A stretch of DNA of 64,000 nt from Prostheceraeus crozeri (lineage: Eukaryota > Platyhelminthes > Polycladida > Euryleptidae): assembly GCA_907163375.1 (NCBI GenBank), contig CAJQUW010002201.1, forward strand, positions 544,001 through 608,000. The letters run 5' to 3'. The position numbers and the translations under genes were made by a program. Under the pieces are notes generated by a model. The model saw nothing but the letters and a program-made list of their open reading frames with translations, made no database searches and had not been told where the DNA came from. Below are positions 10,558-22,088 of this stretch, piece by piece (the stretch's first letter is position 1; every line of letters starts with the position of its first letter).

Positions 10558-12791
10558 CAGTGTTGGAACCGGCCCGGGCTTCGGCACGCGGGCCCGGGCA
10601 CGAGTCGGGGCCTTCAGTCACGAAATAGGCCCAGAATAAATGTCTTATGAATTTATGATTGTTTTTCGGATTCGACCGCTCATTTGATCAAAATTCATGC
10701 GAGAATGCAGTCATGTAGTAGGCTATGTGCCTACTAGGAACCTACATGTACATTAAAAATAATTAAACTGTTAATTCTAGATTATATTACCTATATTACG
10801 CACCTCGAAAAATGTTAGTAGGCGATGTGATAAAGGTTGTAAGCGAAACAAATTGAGCGAATGTCATCAGTAAAACATGCGTTGTTATCCATCTCTGTGA
10901 CGAGAAGTAAGCTTTGGCGCCAATAGAGTAGCCTATTCGAGAGCGTATTCTTACTTCTCATTGCTCAGTGTCCTTGAGACTTCATTGCGGCAGGGAAACG
11001 AACAGCAGTGCAACGCTAACAGTACGAAGGGAAATTCTCAATTATCGTGTGCGACAAGCAGTGATAGCTGCCTATTGTTTGACGGTCAATATCGCTGCAT
11101 CACAGCCTTCTCTTAGGATGACTTACACGTCAGAGAAGATCAAAAACCTACTGAAGTCGAATAATTTGAACCTTTTGAAACCAAGAGGAAAAAGCTCGGA
11201 AGTATGGTCACACGTTTCGTATATTTGCACAGCTGAGGACGAAACAAACGAAATCATCATTCCAAATTGGTGCGCTTGTAATTATTGCTTCACTGGATTT
11301 ACCACACATAAAGATGGAAAAAGTGTTGGAAACTCTCATCTTTTATGTCATCTTTCATGTTGCCCAACAAGAAAATCAAACAAAGATGGACCTAGACCTA
11401 CTGCCGTTGTGAAACAATCTTCGATGTCAAATTTTGCTTATAAGAAAAAACATCTGACTGAAAAAGAAAGAGAAGCTCTGAAACTACACGAATTGAAGTT
11501 TGTGGTAAAAGGAAACCATTCCTTATTGTTTATTGAAAATGGAAGGACTTTTAGACCTCGCACAATTTTGTGTTGCTTTAGGAATCTCAAATGGAAATTT
11601 AAACATCAGAGACCTCTGGTACGGCAGGAAAACTTTGGCGGATGAAAGTAATAATGAATTTGACAAATTACAAGAACAAATCAAGGAAATGATAGTTGAG
11701 CCTGTGCGAAAAGGATGTGTCTCAGCTTGTACTGATATATGGACTGACGACTTTGTAAAAAGAAGTTATCTTGATTTTACCATATTTTGGATTGATAACC
11801 ACTTTCAATTGAAACATACGATGGCTCGCTGCAAAGTATTTACTGAGGACAGAAAGACGGCAGAAAACATCCGCAATGAAATTGAATCTATCATGAATTC
11901 ATATCAATTACTTCATCAGGATCTGCCAATAACAACTGATGCCGGTGCTAATATCATTGCTGCTTTATCAGACCAAGCACGTTACCAATAGTCTCAAGTC
12001 TCAATACTGTATTGTCGGATGCATGGAACTTGACGATATCAAACAACAGTCAATTTCAAAACTTCGTCAGTGATGTCAAAAATCTTGTCGGATATGTTTC
12101 ACGAAGTAGTGACATAAAAAAAGCATCTTCCTCGAGTACTTCCAAGTCAAAGTGGAACACGACCTTGGAGATCATACCATCAGACTCGAAGCATTGTACA
12201 TTTCATTCTATCATCGGTGGCAAAACGTGTGTTTGTCATACAAGCGAGTAGTGAAGAATCGGAACGACACTTTGGTGTGGCTGGATCTATCGTAACAAGT
12301 AGACGGAGCCGACTGGACGGTGAAATGGTAGAAAAGCTAACGGTTTTAAAAGAAGCATCAAACAATAAACTTTGGTAGTTTGTAAAAGAAATTTCTTTGG
12401 AATCAAAACTCTTGTTTTATTATTTAACTGCGCTTCAGTGAAATATTTAGAAATTTAAAAAGCTAGAACTAACGTTAGCAATAATCATTACATCTAAATG
12501 CTCTTATTTTTTATCGTATATCAAAACTAAACAATTGATCAGGTAGGGTAGGTTATTTAGTTTAAAATAAAACATTTTCAAGAGAAAAATAAAAATATAA
12601 AAATGAATGTTTATAATGTTATATAATTAATAATCTTATCAATTTTATCTTCTAAAATAACAATGCAAATTCAAAAGGCCTACAATAAGTTGCTATAGCC
12701 TATACAGAATATTGCAATCTTAATGGGCCCGGGCCCGAAGTGGGCCCGGGTCATGGTTGACGGGCCCGGGTCTGGGCCGGTTCCAACAATG
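10558..12791 (+). mobile_element. hAT transposon with 8-bp target duplication GAATGTGA
   Basis: GAATGTGA at 10550-10557 is repeated at 12792-12799. The element starts CAGTGTTGGAACC and ends in the complement of CATTGTTGGAACC (12 of 13 bases match). Both ends continue into strikingly GC-rich tracts of GGGCCCGGGC type. Length 2234 bp. It carries a hAT transposase with a BED finger at the front and a hATC dimerisation segment at the back, but part of the middle is missing. It landed about 50 bp downstream of the Penelope-like element. Confidence 0.92.
10968..12378 (+). pseudogene. hAT transposase, internally deleted and frameshifted
   Basis: The first frame (10968-11645; a likely start is the Met of MTYTSEKIKNLL at 11118) has a BED zinc finger: SSEVWSHVSYIC..., WCACNYCF, then HLLCHLSCC. 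The second frame (11533-11991) continues the RNase-H-like core: CVSACTDIWTDDF with the first catalytic Asp and ITTDAGANIIAAL with the second. A third piece (12208-12378) is the C-terminal hATC segment, SSEESERHFGVAGSIVTSRR, with the catalytic Glu, closing at TAG 12376. Between 11991 and 12208 most of the insertion domain is absent. The frame changes between 11530 and 11645 and again after 11990. The order BED, D, D, E/hATC leaves no doubt about the family. Confidence 0.88.
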
Positions 12792-12799
12792 GAATGTGA
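12792..12799. repeat. hAT target-site duplication, right (GAATGTGA)
   Basis: Identical 8-bp copy at 10550-10557. Confidence 0.9.
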
Positions 12800-13400
12800 A
12801 TAAATGAGATCATTCCTGCATATTTCAATAGCATTCCAAACACAATGGAAAACATGCAGGAAACAGACAGTTAACAATAGACATTTGCATTTCAAAGCGC
12901 AACTGTAGAAACTTCATCAAGCATGACGCAAAGTACATTTCAAGAATACGGTCAATTCCAATAACAAAAATATTTTAATCAATAAGGAAAGGAAAGTAAA
13001 TCAGGCATCAAATTGTGTTCTCTTTAGAAATTGTCGTAGCTCTTTAGCTTTAAAACATTTTGCAATACACTAAAGATCTTTCGGAATCTGCGTGTTCATC
13101 AACTTGTAAAACTCAGTTCCACAGTAGGCAGTGGCATAATACCAGTGCTATTTCCTATCTCAAGTTATGATATTCTGAACATTCAATCCAAATTTTTTAC
13201 CTGTGAATCATTACGTAGCTCACATTGATACTTTTTATGGATGTATGATAAAAGCCCCCCGACAAAAGCCACTCCGACAAAATCCTTCTGCATGATCATG
13301 TAATGTGATACTAACCCGCATAAGTACTGCATACAAGTAGATTGTATAAGTACATCCTGTACATAGAAGCACACACATGTAAGTGTTCTACAATATACTT
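12800..13400. other. intergenic or intronic, no supported gene
   Basis: AT-rich. At 13247-13285 the sequence GATAAAAGCC...GACAAAAGCCACTCC resembles, in inverse orientation, the stretch at 44436-44470, so both are likely pieces of one dispersed repeat. Confidence 0.4.
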
Positions 13401-13410
13401 GATTTGTCAA

Positions 13411-13746
13411 AGCTGAGTCAACTATGTTCTTCGAACTCTCGGCTGATCGAGTAGCCTTCTCCTTCATCTCGATCTTCAGCTTCTCTGCCTTCACCTCTCT
13501 TGCGTCGGCAATGTGACTGTGTTGACCAGATCGCGTTGGATTCTGCAGACTAAGGTCGGTATGCAGAGAGGCGAGACAATGGCCGCGGCGTCGTTGTGTG
13601 CATTCCCAACGAATGCCGCTTCGATGATCCTTCTTTTTCACATACATGTAATTTTCAAAAACAATTTTCTTGTGACCTTTGTGGGTTTGAATAACTTCCA
13701 TGCTGATGATTTCACTTAATAATGATTTGAAATCACAAGGCTTCAA
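13411..13746 (-). CDS. FLYWCH-type zinc-finger exon (host gene or MULE-derived)
   Basis: On the minus strand an open frame reads, from a good Met near 13698, MEVIQTHKGHKKIVFENYMY, then VKKKDHRSGIRWECTQRRRG, then HCLASLHTD and SGQHSHIADARE. The aromatic-W-x-C...HC...H-x-H pattern is the FLYWCH zinc finger. It is followed by a basic helix, KAEKLKIEMKEKATRSAESS. In many invertebrates this arrangement starts either FLYWCH host proteins or Mutator-like (MULE) transposases. After TNQ a possible splice donor, GTATAT, lies at about 13410; the open frame beyond it (to 13183) looks like intron read-through. No MULE transposase domain was found in the neighbourhood. Confidence 0.6.
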
Positions 13747-13829
13747 GTTTTGACATCAAATTTGATTTGCGATTCATTTTGAGTTGTCAAATCCTAAGCC
13801 GTTTGACATGTTGGTTCACGTAATCGTAA

Positions 13830-14110
13830 TCCGATCTGACACCCCGGGTCAGAAATTTTTGCAAAACTTTGCAAAAGCTTGCAAGAACTTGCCTCCGTAA
13901 ATCTAAACGCTTACAAGCAACTAGTTAAGTTTAACATAATGGAAACAAGTTTTAACGCGACGGAAGTAAGTTTTGAGTAAATAAGGTAAGTTTTAATAGA
14001 ATTTTGCTAAGTTTTCCAATGTTATAGTGCAATGCAAGTAAGTTCTTCCATATTATAACAAGCTGAAGCAAGTTTGACCTGTTCACGTACCGGTAGCACT
14101 TATTCGTGGT
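13830..14110. repeat. degenerate AAGCAAGTTT-type repeat tract
   Basis: Many loose copies of AAGTTTT, GGAAGTAAGTTTT and GCAAGT follow a block rich in TTGCAAAA and CTTGCAAG. The same vocabulary makes up 43880-44200, in opposite order. It looks like an old minisatellite or the interior of a non-autonomous transposon. Confidence 0.4.
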
Positions 14111-15551
14111 TGACAAGAAGAATCAAGTAGTTTTTTGAAGTCTATGACTCACACGCGGGGCTCAGATCGCCTGAAAGGTGCTTTCCTCATGATAATGCAA
14201 CCACAGCTGACGATCTATCAAGATGAATTGTATAAGTTCTAGAAACAAATAGATATTACTCACTTACCTGAGGATTATTCATGAAATATACATTTGTAGA
14301 TTCACCTATCGCTAAACCGATCAAAAGGTGGAGCGTTAACATCAATCAAAGCTAACGATCCACCAAGATGATGGGTTGTATAGGTTTAAAAGCAAAACAT
14401 CATTCAGTAAATGTTAACAAGAACATAAGCAAAGTATTTCAAGTCAGGGTTGCCAACTAAAATCCGTCAAAAATTTCTGAACAATTCACAAGAAAAATGA
14501 CAAAGTCGTGACAAAAAGACCCCTTTTAATTCTAGTATTAATATAGTGAAGTATTGTAATTTAACAATTTTGAACATCAGTTGAACAAGTTTATGTCACT
14601 TTTACCAAGTTCAAATTTTAGAACTAACATTTTGTCACTCAGCCAACACATTTCTGGTATGATACTTCACTTATCCACTTCGCATTTACATGTGATATCG
14701 TGAACATTAACAGACGACGTCAACATAATGATGCTGAGTAAGGCAATGGTCAGAAAAATCAAATTGTGGCCTATAAAGAATACAATCATCAAATGAGTTT
14801 CTAAAGCGACTGGTGTAACTTTCTCCGAACGATTCAACCGAGTCCTTGTATTATTTCATATCTTCTCATATCGCTTTCCATTGCAACTAAACTTCACGAG
14901 TAGCAGTGATTCATGATTAACTTCAAGCAGCATTTTCTTTATTGTGATGAAAGTAATAATCAAAATAAATCGATACCATCAATTTGCGTTTCATAGAAGC
15001 TATTTATATAATATCATCAAAACCTACTCTGAATAAAGAGATGAAAGCTGTGAACTCCAAACACTGATATTTTGATCTATCTTTGACTTTTGAAAATTTT
15101 TGTATGATCCATTTTCTGTTATGCTAACGAAAATTTGATAAATTCAAGCTTCTCGAGAGTCAAGCTTATTCTAAGATCGGTTGGCGGCTGGTGCGGAGAA
15201 AATCAGCTCATTCTGACAAGGACCTTCAACTCTTTTAAAAACAATTTCAAGATGAATTATGAAAAAATCCTCACATTTCTGGTGCAGAATGAAATGCAAC
15301 CAAACTTGGCATGAGACCTAACTAAATCCAAAAATAGTGCAAAAAGATAATTTCAATCCGCCCACGTTAACTACTCAAAAATTCAATAACTTGTTTTAGA
15401 ATAAAAAGAGGTTGACTCATGCACTTGCATTCCATTCAGTCGCATAGAAAAGCGAGGATTCCGTCTCTCGTTCTTTGAACAAAAAGAACGTGTTCTTTAA
15501 AATCATAGAGACAGTTGACGCTGACAAAATCATTAGAATATCCTGCATTTA
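14111..15551. other. intergenic, nothing recognised
   Basis: AT-rich DNA with no convincing frame, repeat or RNA gene. Confidence 0.4.
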
Positions 15552-15559
15552 GCGCCCAC
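15552..15559. repeat. hAT target-site duplication, left (GCGCCCAC)
   Basis: Exact match to 16685-16692. Confidence 0.88.
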
Positions 15560-16684
15560 CAGGCTTCCCACTTCGCAAAGACAAAAATACAGACTTGGTG
15601 ATGGGTCATCTTAGTAGTATAAAAATGGTGTCAAGTGTCATGTGAAATTGAATAACTTAAGATAGAGATATTTGTATGACACATGAGCCTATCAAGCTGT
15701 TCAACTGTACCCAGAGTACAGACTCTGATTTCATTGTTCCTAAACAACAACGAAATGTACATGCAATGCTGACTGAGAAAATAGAAAGCTTTGATATTGC
15801 AACAAATACAAGTATATTGAGAGATAAAAACGAGTTCTTCGTATGATATCATGACTTAACATTGGACTTATCGTTCACTTAGCAAACATAGAATCGATTA
15901 CTTTTTGACTATCTGAATCGAGATGTGACATTTTGGACTCTCGCTCTGATTGTAGGCGCATTTTTTTAGCACGAATCTCTTCAACCGCTTGCTCAGCTGT
16001 AGCCAACTCCTCGTTTACATTGCCCAGATCTAGGTCAACCGTTTGAGTGGTCTTGCGCTTGTAAACGCCAGTTACGCGTTCTTTGGACGATGACAGCGGT
16101 TGTGGAAGTTCTATGGTTGACTTCTTTTTCTGAAGCAGTTTGTATTGAGCGGAAGCCTGGGATATCATTTTCATGAGGTTTTGAGAGGCTTGAAATGCTT
16201 CGAATTTTTTCCTGTCAAAATGCGAGCAGATAATGCGTCGAGCATCGTATGTTGCCGCATCCATTCTGGACTGATAAATCGATTCAACGGTCTTCATTTT
16301 GGAGAATCCAGATTCTACAACCATGTTATGAGGGAGCGACAAAAGAAGTACCTCAACGACATGGGAAATGTGCGGACTGTCATTTAGTTTACCCTCGGCA
16401 AACAATTTTTCTAATGATACTGTATTCTTCAATTGAACTCGAATCAATGATTCTTCTCGCTATATTCACTGGTATGAATGAGATGACATCTGCGAACAAT
16501 ATCAGATGTTCAAGAAAGAGAGAGAGAGAGAAGTCTCGGACATTGGAAGTCAATGATTTACGCCACAGTTATATTTTCCAAATGCAAAATATAAATGCAG
16601 ACTATTACAGACTTCATAAGGAAATACAGACCAAATACAGACTTTACCGACCAGTCTGTAAATACAGACCAAGTGGCAAGCCTG
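15560..16684 (-). mobile_element. short hAT element, 8-bp target duplication GCGCCCAC
   Basis: GCGCCCAC at 15552-15559 recurs at 16685-16692. The ends are CAGGCTTCCCACTT on the left and, reverse-complemented, CAGGCTTGCCACTT on the right. Length 1125 bp. The right side has several copies of an ATACAGAC word, a subterminal repeat common in hAT elements. Only the C-terminal part of a transposase is present, on the minus strand, so the element is an internal-deletion derivative. Confidence 0.9.
15875..16447 (-). pseudogene. hAT transposase C-terminal fragment (hATC plus coiled-coil tail)
   Basis: 190 open residues. The first 75 contain VVEVLLLSLPHNMVVESGFS followed by KMKTVESIYQSRMDAATYDA, matching the hATC dimerisation segment of hAT proteins of the type 'LPHSNAxVERGFSxMKxIKTxxRSRL'. 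The catalytic Glu position is present (VESGFS). The last 100 residues are a charged, probably coiled-coil tail, NEELATAEQAVEEIRAKKMR to SDSQKVIDSMFAK. This part is open throughout, which contrasts with the loss of all upstream domains. The frame starts inside the element without the N-terminal domains, so it cannot be a complete transposase. Confidence 0.75.
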
Positions 16685-16692
16685 GCGCCCAC
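16685..16692. repeat. hAT target-site duplication, right (GCGCCCAC)
   Basis: Exact match to 15552-15559. Confidence 0.88.
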
Positions 16693-18031
16693 CTATACCT
16701 GGAAGATACTAGGTCTCAAACCAAGTTTGGTTACATTTCATTGAGCAACATAAAAATGTGAGGACTAGGTTCTTTGGCAAAAAGTGCTTTATTTGATTTT
16801 TGAATATGTTCCCATTGTCTGACTTAGCTGATTTGCCGCGCTTATCCACGTTAGGATAAGCTTATCTCAGAGTGAAGCTTGGTTTCAATGTGAGGCGATA
16901 AGGAAATGCGAGGACTCGCATGAATCGCTCGGAGAAAGTTGTACACGTGCTAAAGCGGTAGTTCTGGTAACAGGAGGCACTGAGATCATGTAACCTAATT
17001 TGTTCCTCTATCAATCCATGACGAGAAGCGGCAAGTACAATCTACACTCCATTCCGAAAGTGCTCTTGAAGAAAGTTTCTTGCTCACCTGCAGATATTTA
17101 TTAAGTAAACTGGTGTGTATATGCCTATGATATACAAATTGATGAGTAGATCGAAAACATTCTTTCAATGAAGTTGGCTTGAGTCTTGTCTGATTTATGG
17201 GACGACCACAATGTCGTCTATTGTACAAGGGTTCAATAGGCCTATACAGAAAGTTAGCAACAATTTTTTGGTGACTTGAGAATAAATAGTGACCAACGTA
17301 TCAGCGAGACAAATTCGACTTACCAAGCGCACAGGATGATGGGGCGGGTTCTAGTTCGACAAGCGTGGAATCCAACACAAAATGTTATTTCTTGCAATGT
17401 TCGTTTTTCTTCATTCATGCCAAGGTTCATCTCCAATATATTTGTCATCAAAAATGCACCTGAAAAGTGAAGACACATTATAGAAGTTGTCTCAATGTCA
17501 CTAATGTAAGAAAATTAAACTGCGCATTCATATCTCAATTCTGCATTTGTGACTTATTTGCCACTTGCCCTTCGCCCAACAACGATCCTAGCTTCATAGA
17601 GAGCTTAAGATTGAGTACTTATTTATTACCCCTATGCAATTTCTGCGCACCTGTTGTTTAGTAAACCCAGTAAACATCCAAATTATGCGATGACTTTCAT
17701 TTAAAAAAAGGTTAATAACTAATGCTCAAAAATCAAACTATATACTGGTTATCACAGCAAAAGGTTCAATATTCCGTATGCAAGTATAAAGTCCTATTCA
17801 TGCTAAATGAGTTATGTGAAGATTTTTGTGCGGAATATATTCACTAGAATATCAATTGTATTTGTGAATCATTGCTGATAATGTTGTCAGAAAACCACAT
17901 CTATAACTATGCTCAATAGGTATTTTGGTAACCAATTAATTGATAGGCTATCTTCCTTTCAGCTTCCTAAAGATCCACATTCTACAATTCTAAAACCAAG
18001 TGTAGCTTTAAAATGATGGATAAATTGCAAC
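16693..18031. other. intergenic, nothing recognised
   Basis: AT-rich DNA; only short frames without known motifs. Confidence 0.4.
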
Positions 18032-18039
18032 ATTTCAAG

Positions 18040-18801
18040 CAGGGATGTGGAGTCCTATCATTTTGATAGGACTCCGACTTCGACTACGGGGATTGATAGG
18101 ACTCCGGCTTTTGATAGGACTCCGACTCCGGGTGGAAAGTATATAAAGCCCATTTTTTTGAAAACAAACCGGTAACCTACATCATAGATCACTATAGGCT
18201 TAGCTGAACCAATGTGGGTGATCATTGCTGTATCAATTATCAATCATTATCGATGAAAGTTTATCAAATGTCGCTTTAAGTTGGATGCATACGATTCGGC
18301 TCCTCCCATCTCGCTGATGTGTGCTTCACATGGTTTTTCTCCAGTCTCTACCAGGCAGGAAAATCCCACATCTTTCTCCAAAAAATATGAGTACTCTTTC
18401 GATTTCAATAAGCGCTTTGGAGGAGAAATCACACACGATTAATGTGAGGGTAAGAGGCAATTTTCTTAAACAAGCTAGTATTTCATTTTTGTCTCTGATG
18501 TTACCTTTGGCGCGTAGGTGTGATCGAGGCTAGGAAGGCTTGTCTTCTCTACTAAATCACCGAGTGAAAAGACTATCCCTTTTTTCACTCACGATTTATT
18601 CCCTCATCTATTACAAGCTTTGCATGCACTGCTGTCTTCGTACTTCTGTGTGACGGAGAAAGTTGACATCAAGACAATGACAGTTATGCACGAAGATAAA
18701 TAATTTGTATGTATTATATTTCGGGTCTTGTTATAGGCCGGAGTCCGACTCCGACTCCAGCAAAAATGATAGTACTCCGGGACTCCGACTCCACATCCTT
18801 C
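18040..18801 (-). mobile_element. short hAT derivative with BED finger, copy A
   Basis: Begins CAGGGATGTGGAGTCC and ends in the complement of GAAGGATGTGGAGTC. The flanks ATTTCAAG (18032-18039) and ATTTGAAG (18802-18809) are an 8-bp target duplication with one difference. Both ends are stacks of GGAGTC/GACTCC triplet-like units. Inside, on the minus strand, is a short BED-finger frame (18247-18432). A second copy with the same ends and the same finger lies at 55909-56487 in opposite orientation. Confidence 0.8.
18247..18432 (-). pseudogene. BED zinc-finger fragment of a hAT transposase
   Basis: 61 residues with FSCLVETGEKPCEAHISEMG and then SNLKRHLINFHR. The aromatic/Cys/Cys followed by L-x2-HL-x3-H layout is that of a BED finger, which sits at the N-terminus of hAT transposases. 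No transposase core follows. The same 16 residues FSCLVETGEKPCEAHI are encoded in the copy at 56120-56311. Confidence 0.6.
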
Positions 18802-18809
18802 ATTTGAAG

Positions 18810-19345
18810 ACATAAATTTCTTCTTCTATGACGATATGAAGAGGAAGAAAATTTTTGCTGAAAGGGCCTCTTAACATTTGGGATGTCACCAAGTGAAAAT
18901 ACCCACGATTCACTGCTTCAAATCGACGATGTCCTATATAGCCTTATCATGAACTTCGGATTCATTGATAGTAGATGGAGACGAGTATGGCATCGTCTGA
19001 AATCCAAGCCCGATCGAACATTGTAAAAATCGCTGATCAAATCAAGTGTGCACACGAATGCCTCGCCGTGGTGGAACACCGTTATGCATAGTGTTCTTCT
19101 CTTAATTTAATCAGTCTTAAAACTATAGAGCATAGTCATACATGAAAGATTCTAACAATAAGATCATTTATGACTTACGAATTATCCAGTGATCATATTC
19201 TTAGAGAGCCTGCTTGACTTTACTTGATGGAGGGAAGTACATCCTTAGTCGCAAAGGTGCTAAATTGAAGATGCGGACATTATCGTCAATATTGTTTAGA
19301 TATTTGAATTAGTTATCACCAGAACTGTAGTGTTACTACTTACTA
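18810..19345. other. intergenic, nothing recognised
   Basis: No supported gene; AT-rich. Confidence 0.4.
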
Positions 19346-19788
19346 CACTAGGTGACATGCTACACGTAATTCACGCGTAATTACGGAGTACACCAGACAT
19401 CCGTGCTAAAGACATGCTATCCTTCCACGCGCATATATACGCAAGAGTCAGAAATCACTTGATCTGATGCTGTCAGAACATGGGAAATGTTCATCGCGCG
19501 GACGAGTGTTTATAGTTTTCGCGTCGTCTACGGTTGTCTGCGCTGCCGCTTGAAACACGGATGAACCGCTAAGCATGTTCTGTCTTCCCTGAGCATGAAA
19601 TTGAGGTCCTATCACATTGTTTGGCCTCTGATAAATGCAGACACATGAGACGCAAAGTTTATACAACATGACTGCCGACAGATGTTGCAGCAAGGTCACG
19701 CGTAGCTACGGATGTTTAGAGTCATGTGCAATTACGCGTAGTTTACGCGTGAATTGCGCGTAATTGAGCGTGGCATGTCACCTAGTGT
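19346..19788. mobile_element. non-autonomous DNA transposon, CACTA-like ends
   Basis: Starts CACTAGGTGACATGC and ends in its inverse complement, GCATGTCACCTAGTG: a perfect 15-bp inverted repeat. Length 443 bp. TA flanks both ends. Next to each end are several copies of the word ACGCGTAATT or its complement. CACTA starts and repeated subterminal words are typical of the CACTA/EnSpm superfamily; the 2-bp TA flank would also suit a Tc1/mariner or PIF-type MITE. No coding capacity. Confidence 0.72.
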
Positions 19789-19791
19789 AGT

Positions 19792-21580
19792 TCACCCATA
19801 GTGAAAATAATTTCAACATATATGGTTATCAGACATTAAAAATAACGCCAATAAAATGCATGGCAGTGAATAACCAATACAGACTTAATGTCGATGCATT
19901 AAGTTTACATTGTCATTGAGCTAGTACCATGTAGTCATTTGTTGAAATAGAACGCATGATGATCATCAGCTCATTGCATCAACTCGCTCACTGTGATCAA
20001 TCCTGATTTCCTAGAACGCATGCTTGTTTGCATCAAAGTGTTATCACTTTATTCACGTATAACTAAAAATGTAATTAACTGTAAAATCTGTCCTAAACTA
20101 CGGCATACACCATCGTTTTTCCACTAAATAGCATTTAATTCAATATAATCCATAATTATTCCAATTTTCGTTGGGTCAGAAAAGAGCAAGCAGTTCGGAA
20201 TAAAATAATTTTTTGTACATGAAATGAAGTAAACATGATGGCATACTCCTTGATCGATATTTTAATGAGATGAACAACAAAAAATGCCCTTTGACACAAA
20301 ACGTTCGTCGTGGAATACCCATAACAAAACTCTGGGATTTTCAGACAGCACAATGTTACTTCCCATTCCAAGGTTGGGATCGGTTAACCATTTTCTCTGA
20401 AACTGTTAAAATCGGTTACGACGTCGGTGAAGTAATGCACTTATACATTGAAATCGAAACACTGCATGTGGAGAAATTCGGTTGAAAGTTTCGAGGAATT
20501 CGGTCCGTATTTGTCGATAAACCTTGGCAACTAAATAAATACCGGTAATCCTCATACAACCAATTAAAAATATAATTGGGTTAGCCGGTTATGAAAGATT
20601 GACCGGTCCCAGCCCTGTCACATACTAATATCATTCGAACACTGCAACATGATACATGCACTTTAACAAATGAATGTCATGTTAACTAATTCCTTTAGAT
20701 ACGTTACACTGAAGAATTCGAACGATCTTTCATATCAAGATTATACAGAAGAACGTGTCCCCGGTCATGTGCCTAATTCGGTATTTCGTTGCTGCAACTA
20801 AAAGTGAGCAAGGGTAAATGTACTGCGTCACTCAAAAGCTATGAAAAGCAACTTCGTCAAGTTTTTCTTCAGAATAGCGTTGTATAATTTCATTCAATCT
20901 ATTTGATAATGATCTAAAACTATAGAAGCAACAGGAAGTGGACTTCAAGCGAGTTCTCGAATTGACACGACTGACTAATTCAACAGATCGCACATTTTTC
21001 AAAATGAAGTTTTCTATGTATTCTCTTATCAATTGAAAGGTAGACCTATGAAGTATGGAGCCACAGTTTTTGACCTGGAATGTCATCAGGTCATTTCTTA
21101 TCGTCTTTGTGAACTGATCCATGGAATCCATCGGTAAGTATATTGATTATAAATTCAGAAGAAAATCTCTTCAAACGAAAATTATATTGTATAATGAGAG
21201 AAATACACACTACAGAACGCTTCGCCCACGGATTGATCACTTGTGTCCTCACTATCTCTCATTTTACAAAATAATTCTAGGTTGAGGAATTTTTTTTCTG
21301 AATTTATGATCATCATGAACATTTATCTATTGAGTTACACACATTCACATTTGGCAAGCCTCCTACTGTCTGCAGACATAAACATGCTGTTTTATAACAT
21401 GCTCATAACATGCACTTTGTCCACCGAGAATCACGTTCTCGTATACATCACCAATCAGAATCATGATAATATCACACACACATATGATAGGAAACAACCT
21501 GATGACATTGCATATCAAAAGTTATGGCTCTATACTTAATGGTTTTAAGTTGACAAGAGAAAACAAAACCCGCTATAGAT
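19792..21580. other. intergenic, no supported gene
   Basis: A minus-strand frame at 20832-21131 (99 residues, starting MDSMDQFTKTIRNDLMTF) has reasonable codon-like composition but no motif I recognise. The remainder is AT-rich without structure. Confidence 0.35.
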
Positions 21581-21586
21581 AAGACA
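21581..21586. repeat. Polinton target-site duplication, left (AAGACA)
   Basis: Same 6 bp at 38578-38583. Six base pairs is the size made by Polinton integrases. Confidence 0.93.
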
Positions 21587-22030
21587 AGTAATGGGCAAAA
21601 GACCGTTCCAGGACACCATAAAATTCAAAAAAATAGTATCTTTAAAAACGACATAAATTCATGAATTTAGACCCTTTTTCAGGTTTTTAAGACCTAAATT
21701 CATGAATTTAGTCGTTTTTAAAGATGCCGATTTTTCAAAAAATGGTACTTTTTAAATGGTCTAAATTCATGAATTTTGGTCATTTTTCAGGTTATGAAGA
21801 CCTAAATTCATAAATTTAGGCGTTTTTAAAAATACCCAATTTTTCAAATTTTTCAAAATCTCAAATTTGAGAATTACAATTTTCACCCCCAAAATCATGA
21901 CCGTTCCAGGACACCGAAAATCAGAAAAGTTAAGAATCTCAAAATTTGAGAATTACAATTTTCATTGCTCAAATCATGACCGTACAAGGACACCGAAAAT
22001 CATAAAAGTTGAGAATTTTAAATTCATGAG
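21587..22030 (+). repeat. Polinton terminal inverted repeat, left
   Basis: Matches the complement of 38134-38577 base for base over about 430 bp; one mismatch appears near the inner edge. Inside it the phrase GACCGTTCCAGGACACC occurs at 21605 and 21900 and, slightly changed, at 21979. The palindrome TAAATTCATGAATTTA and close variants recur several times. The repeat is thus internally modular. Confidence 0.95.
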
Positions 22031-22088
22031 TTTAGACGTTTTTCAGGTTTTTAAAATATATCATGTGTCTAAAAATATTTCTTTAAAA

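Noticed and set aside
13183-13410. C-terminal extension of the FLYWCH frame, hydrophobic and Cys-rich
   Set aside because: Starts right after a plausible donor and looks like intron read-through, not a membrane domain.
16249-16761. Plus-strand frame of 170 residues
   Set aside because: Antisense of the hATC frame and of the hAT right end.
20832-21131. Minus-strand frame of 99 residues considered as a gag-like or receptor fragment
   Set aside because: No motif supports either idea.
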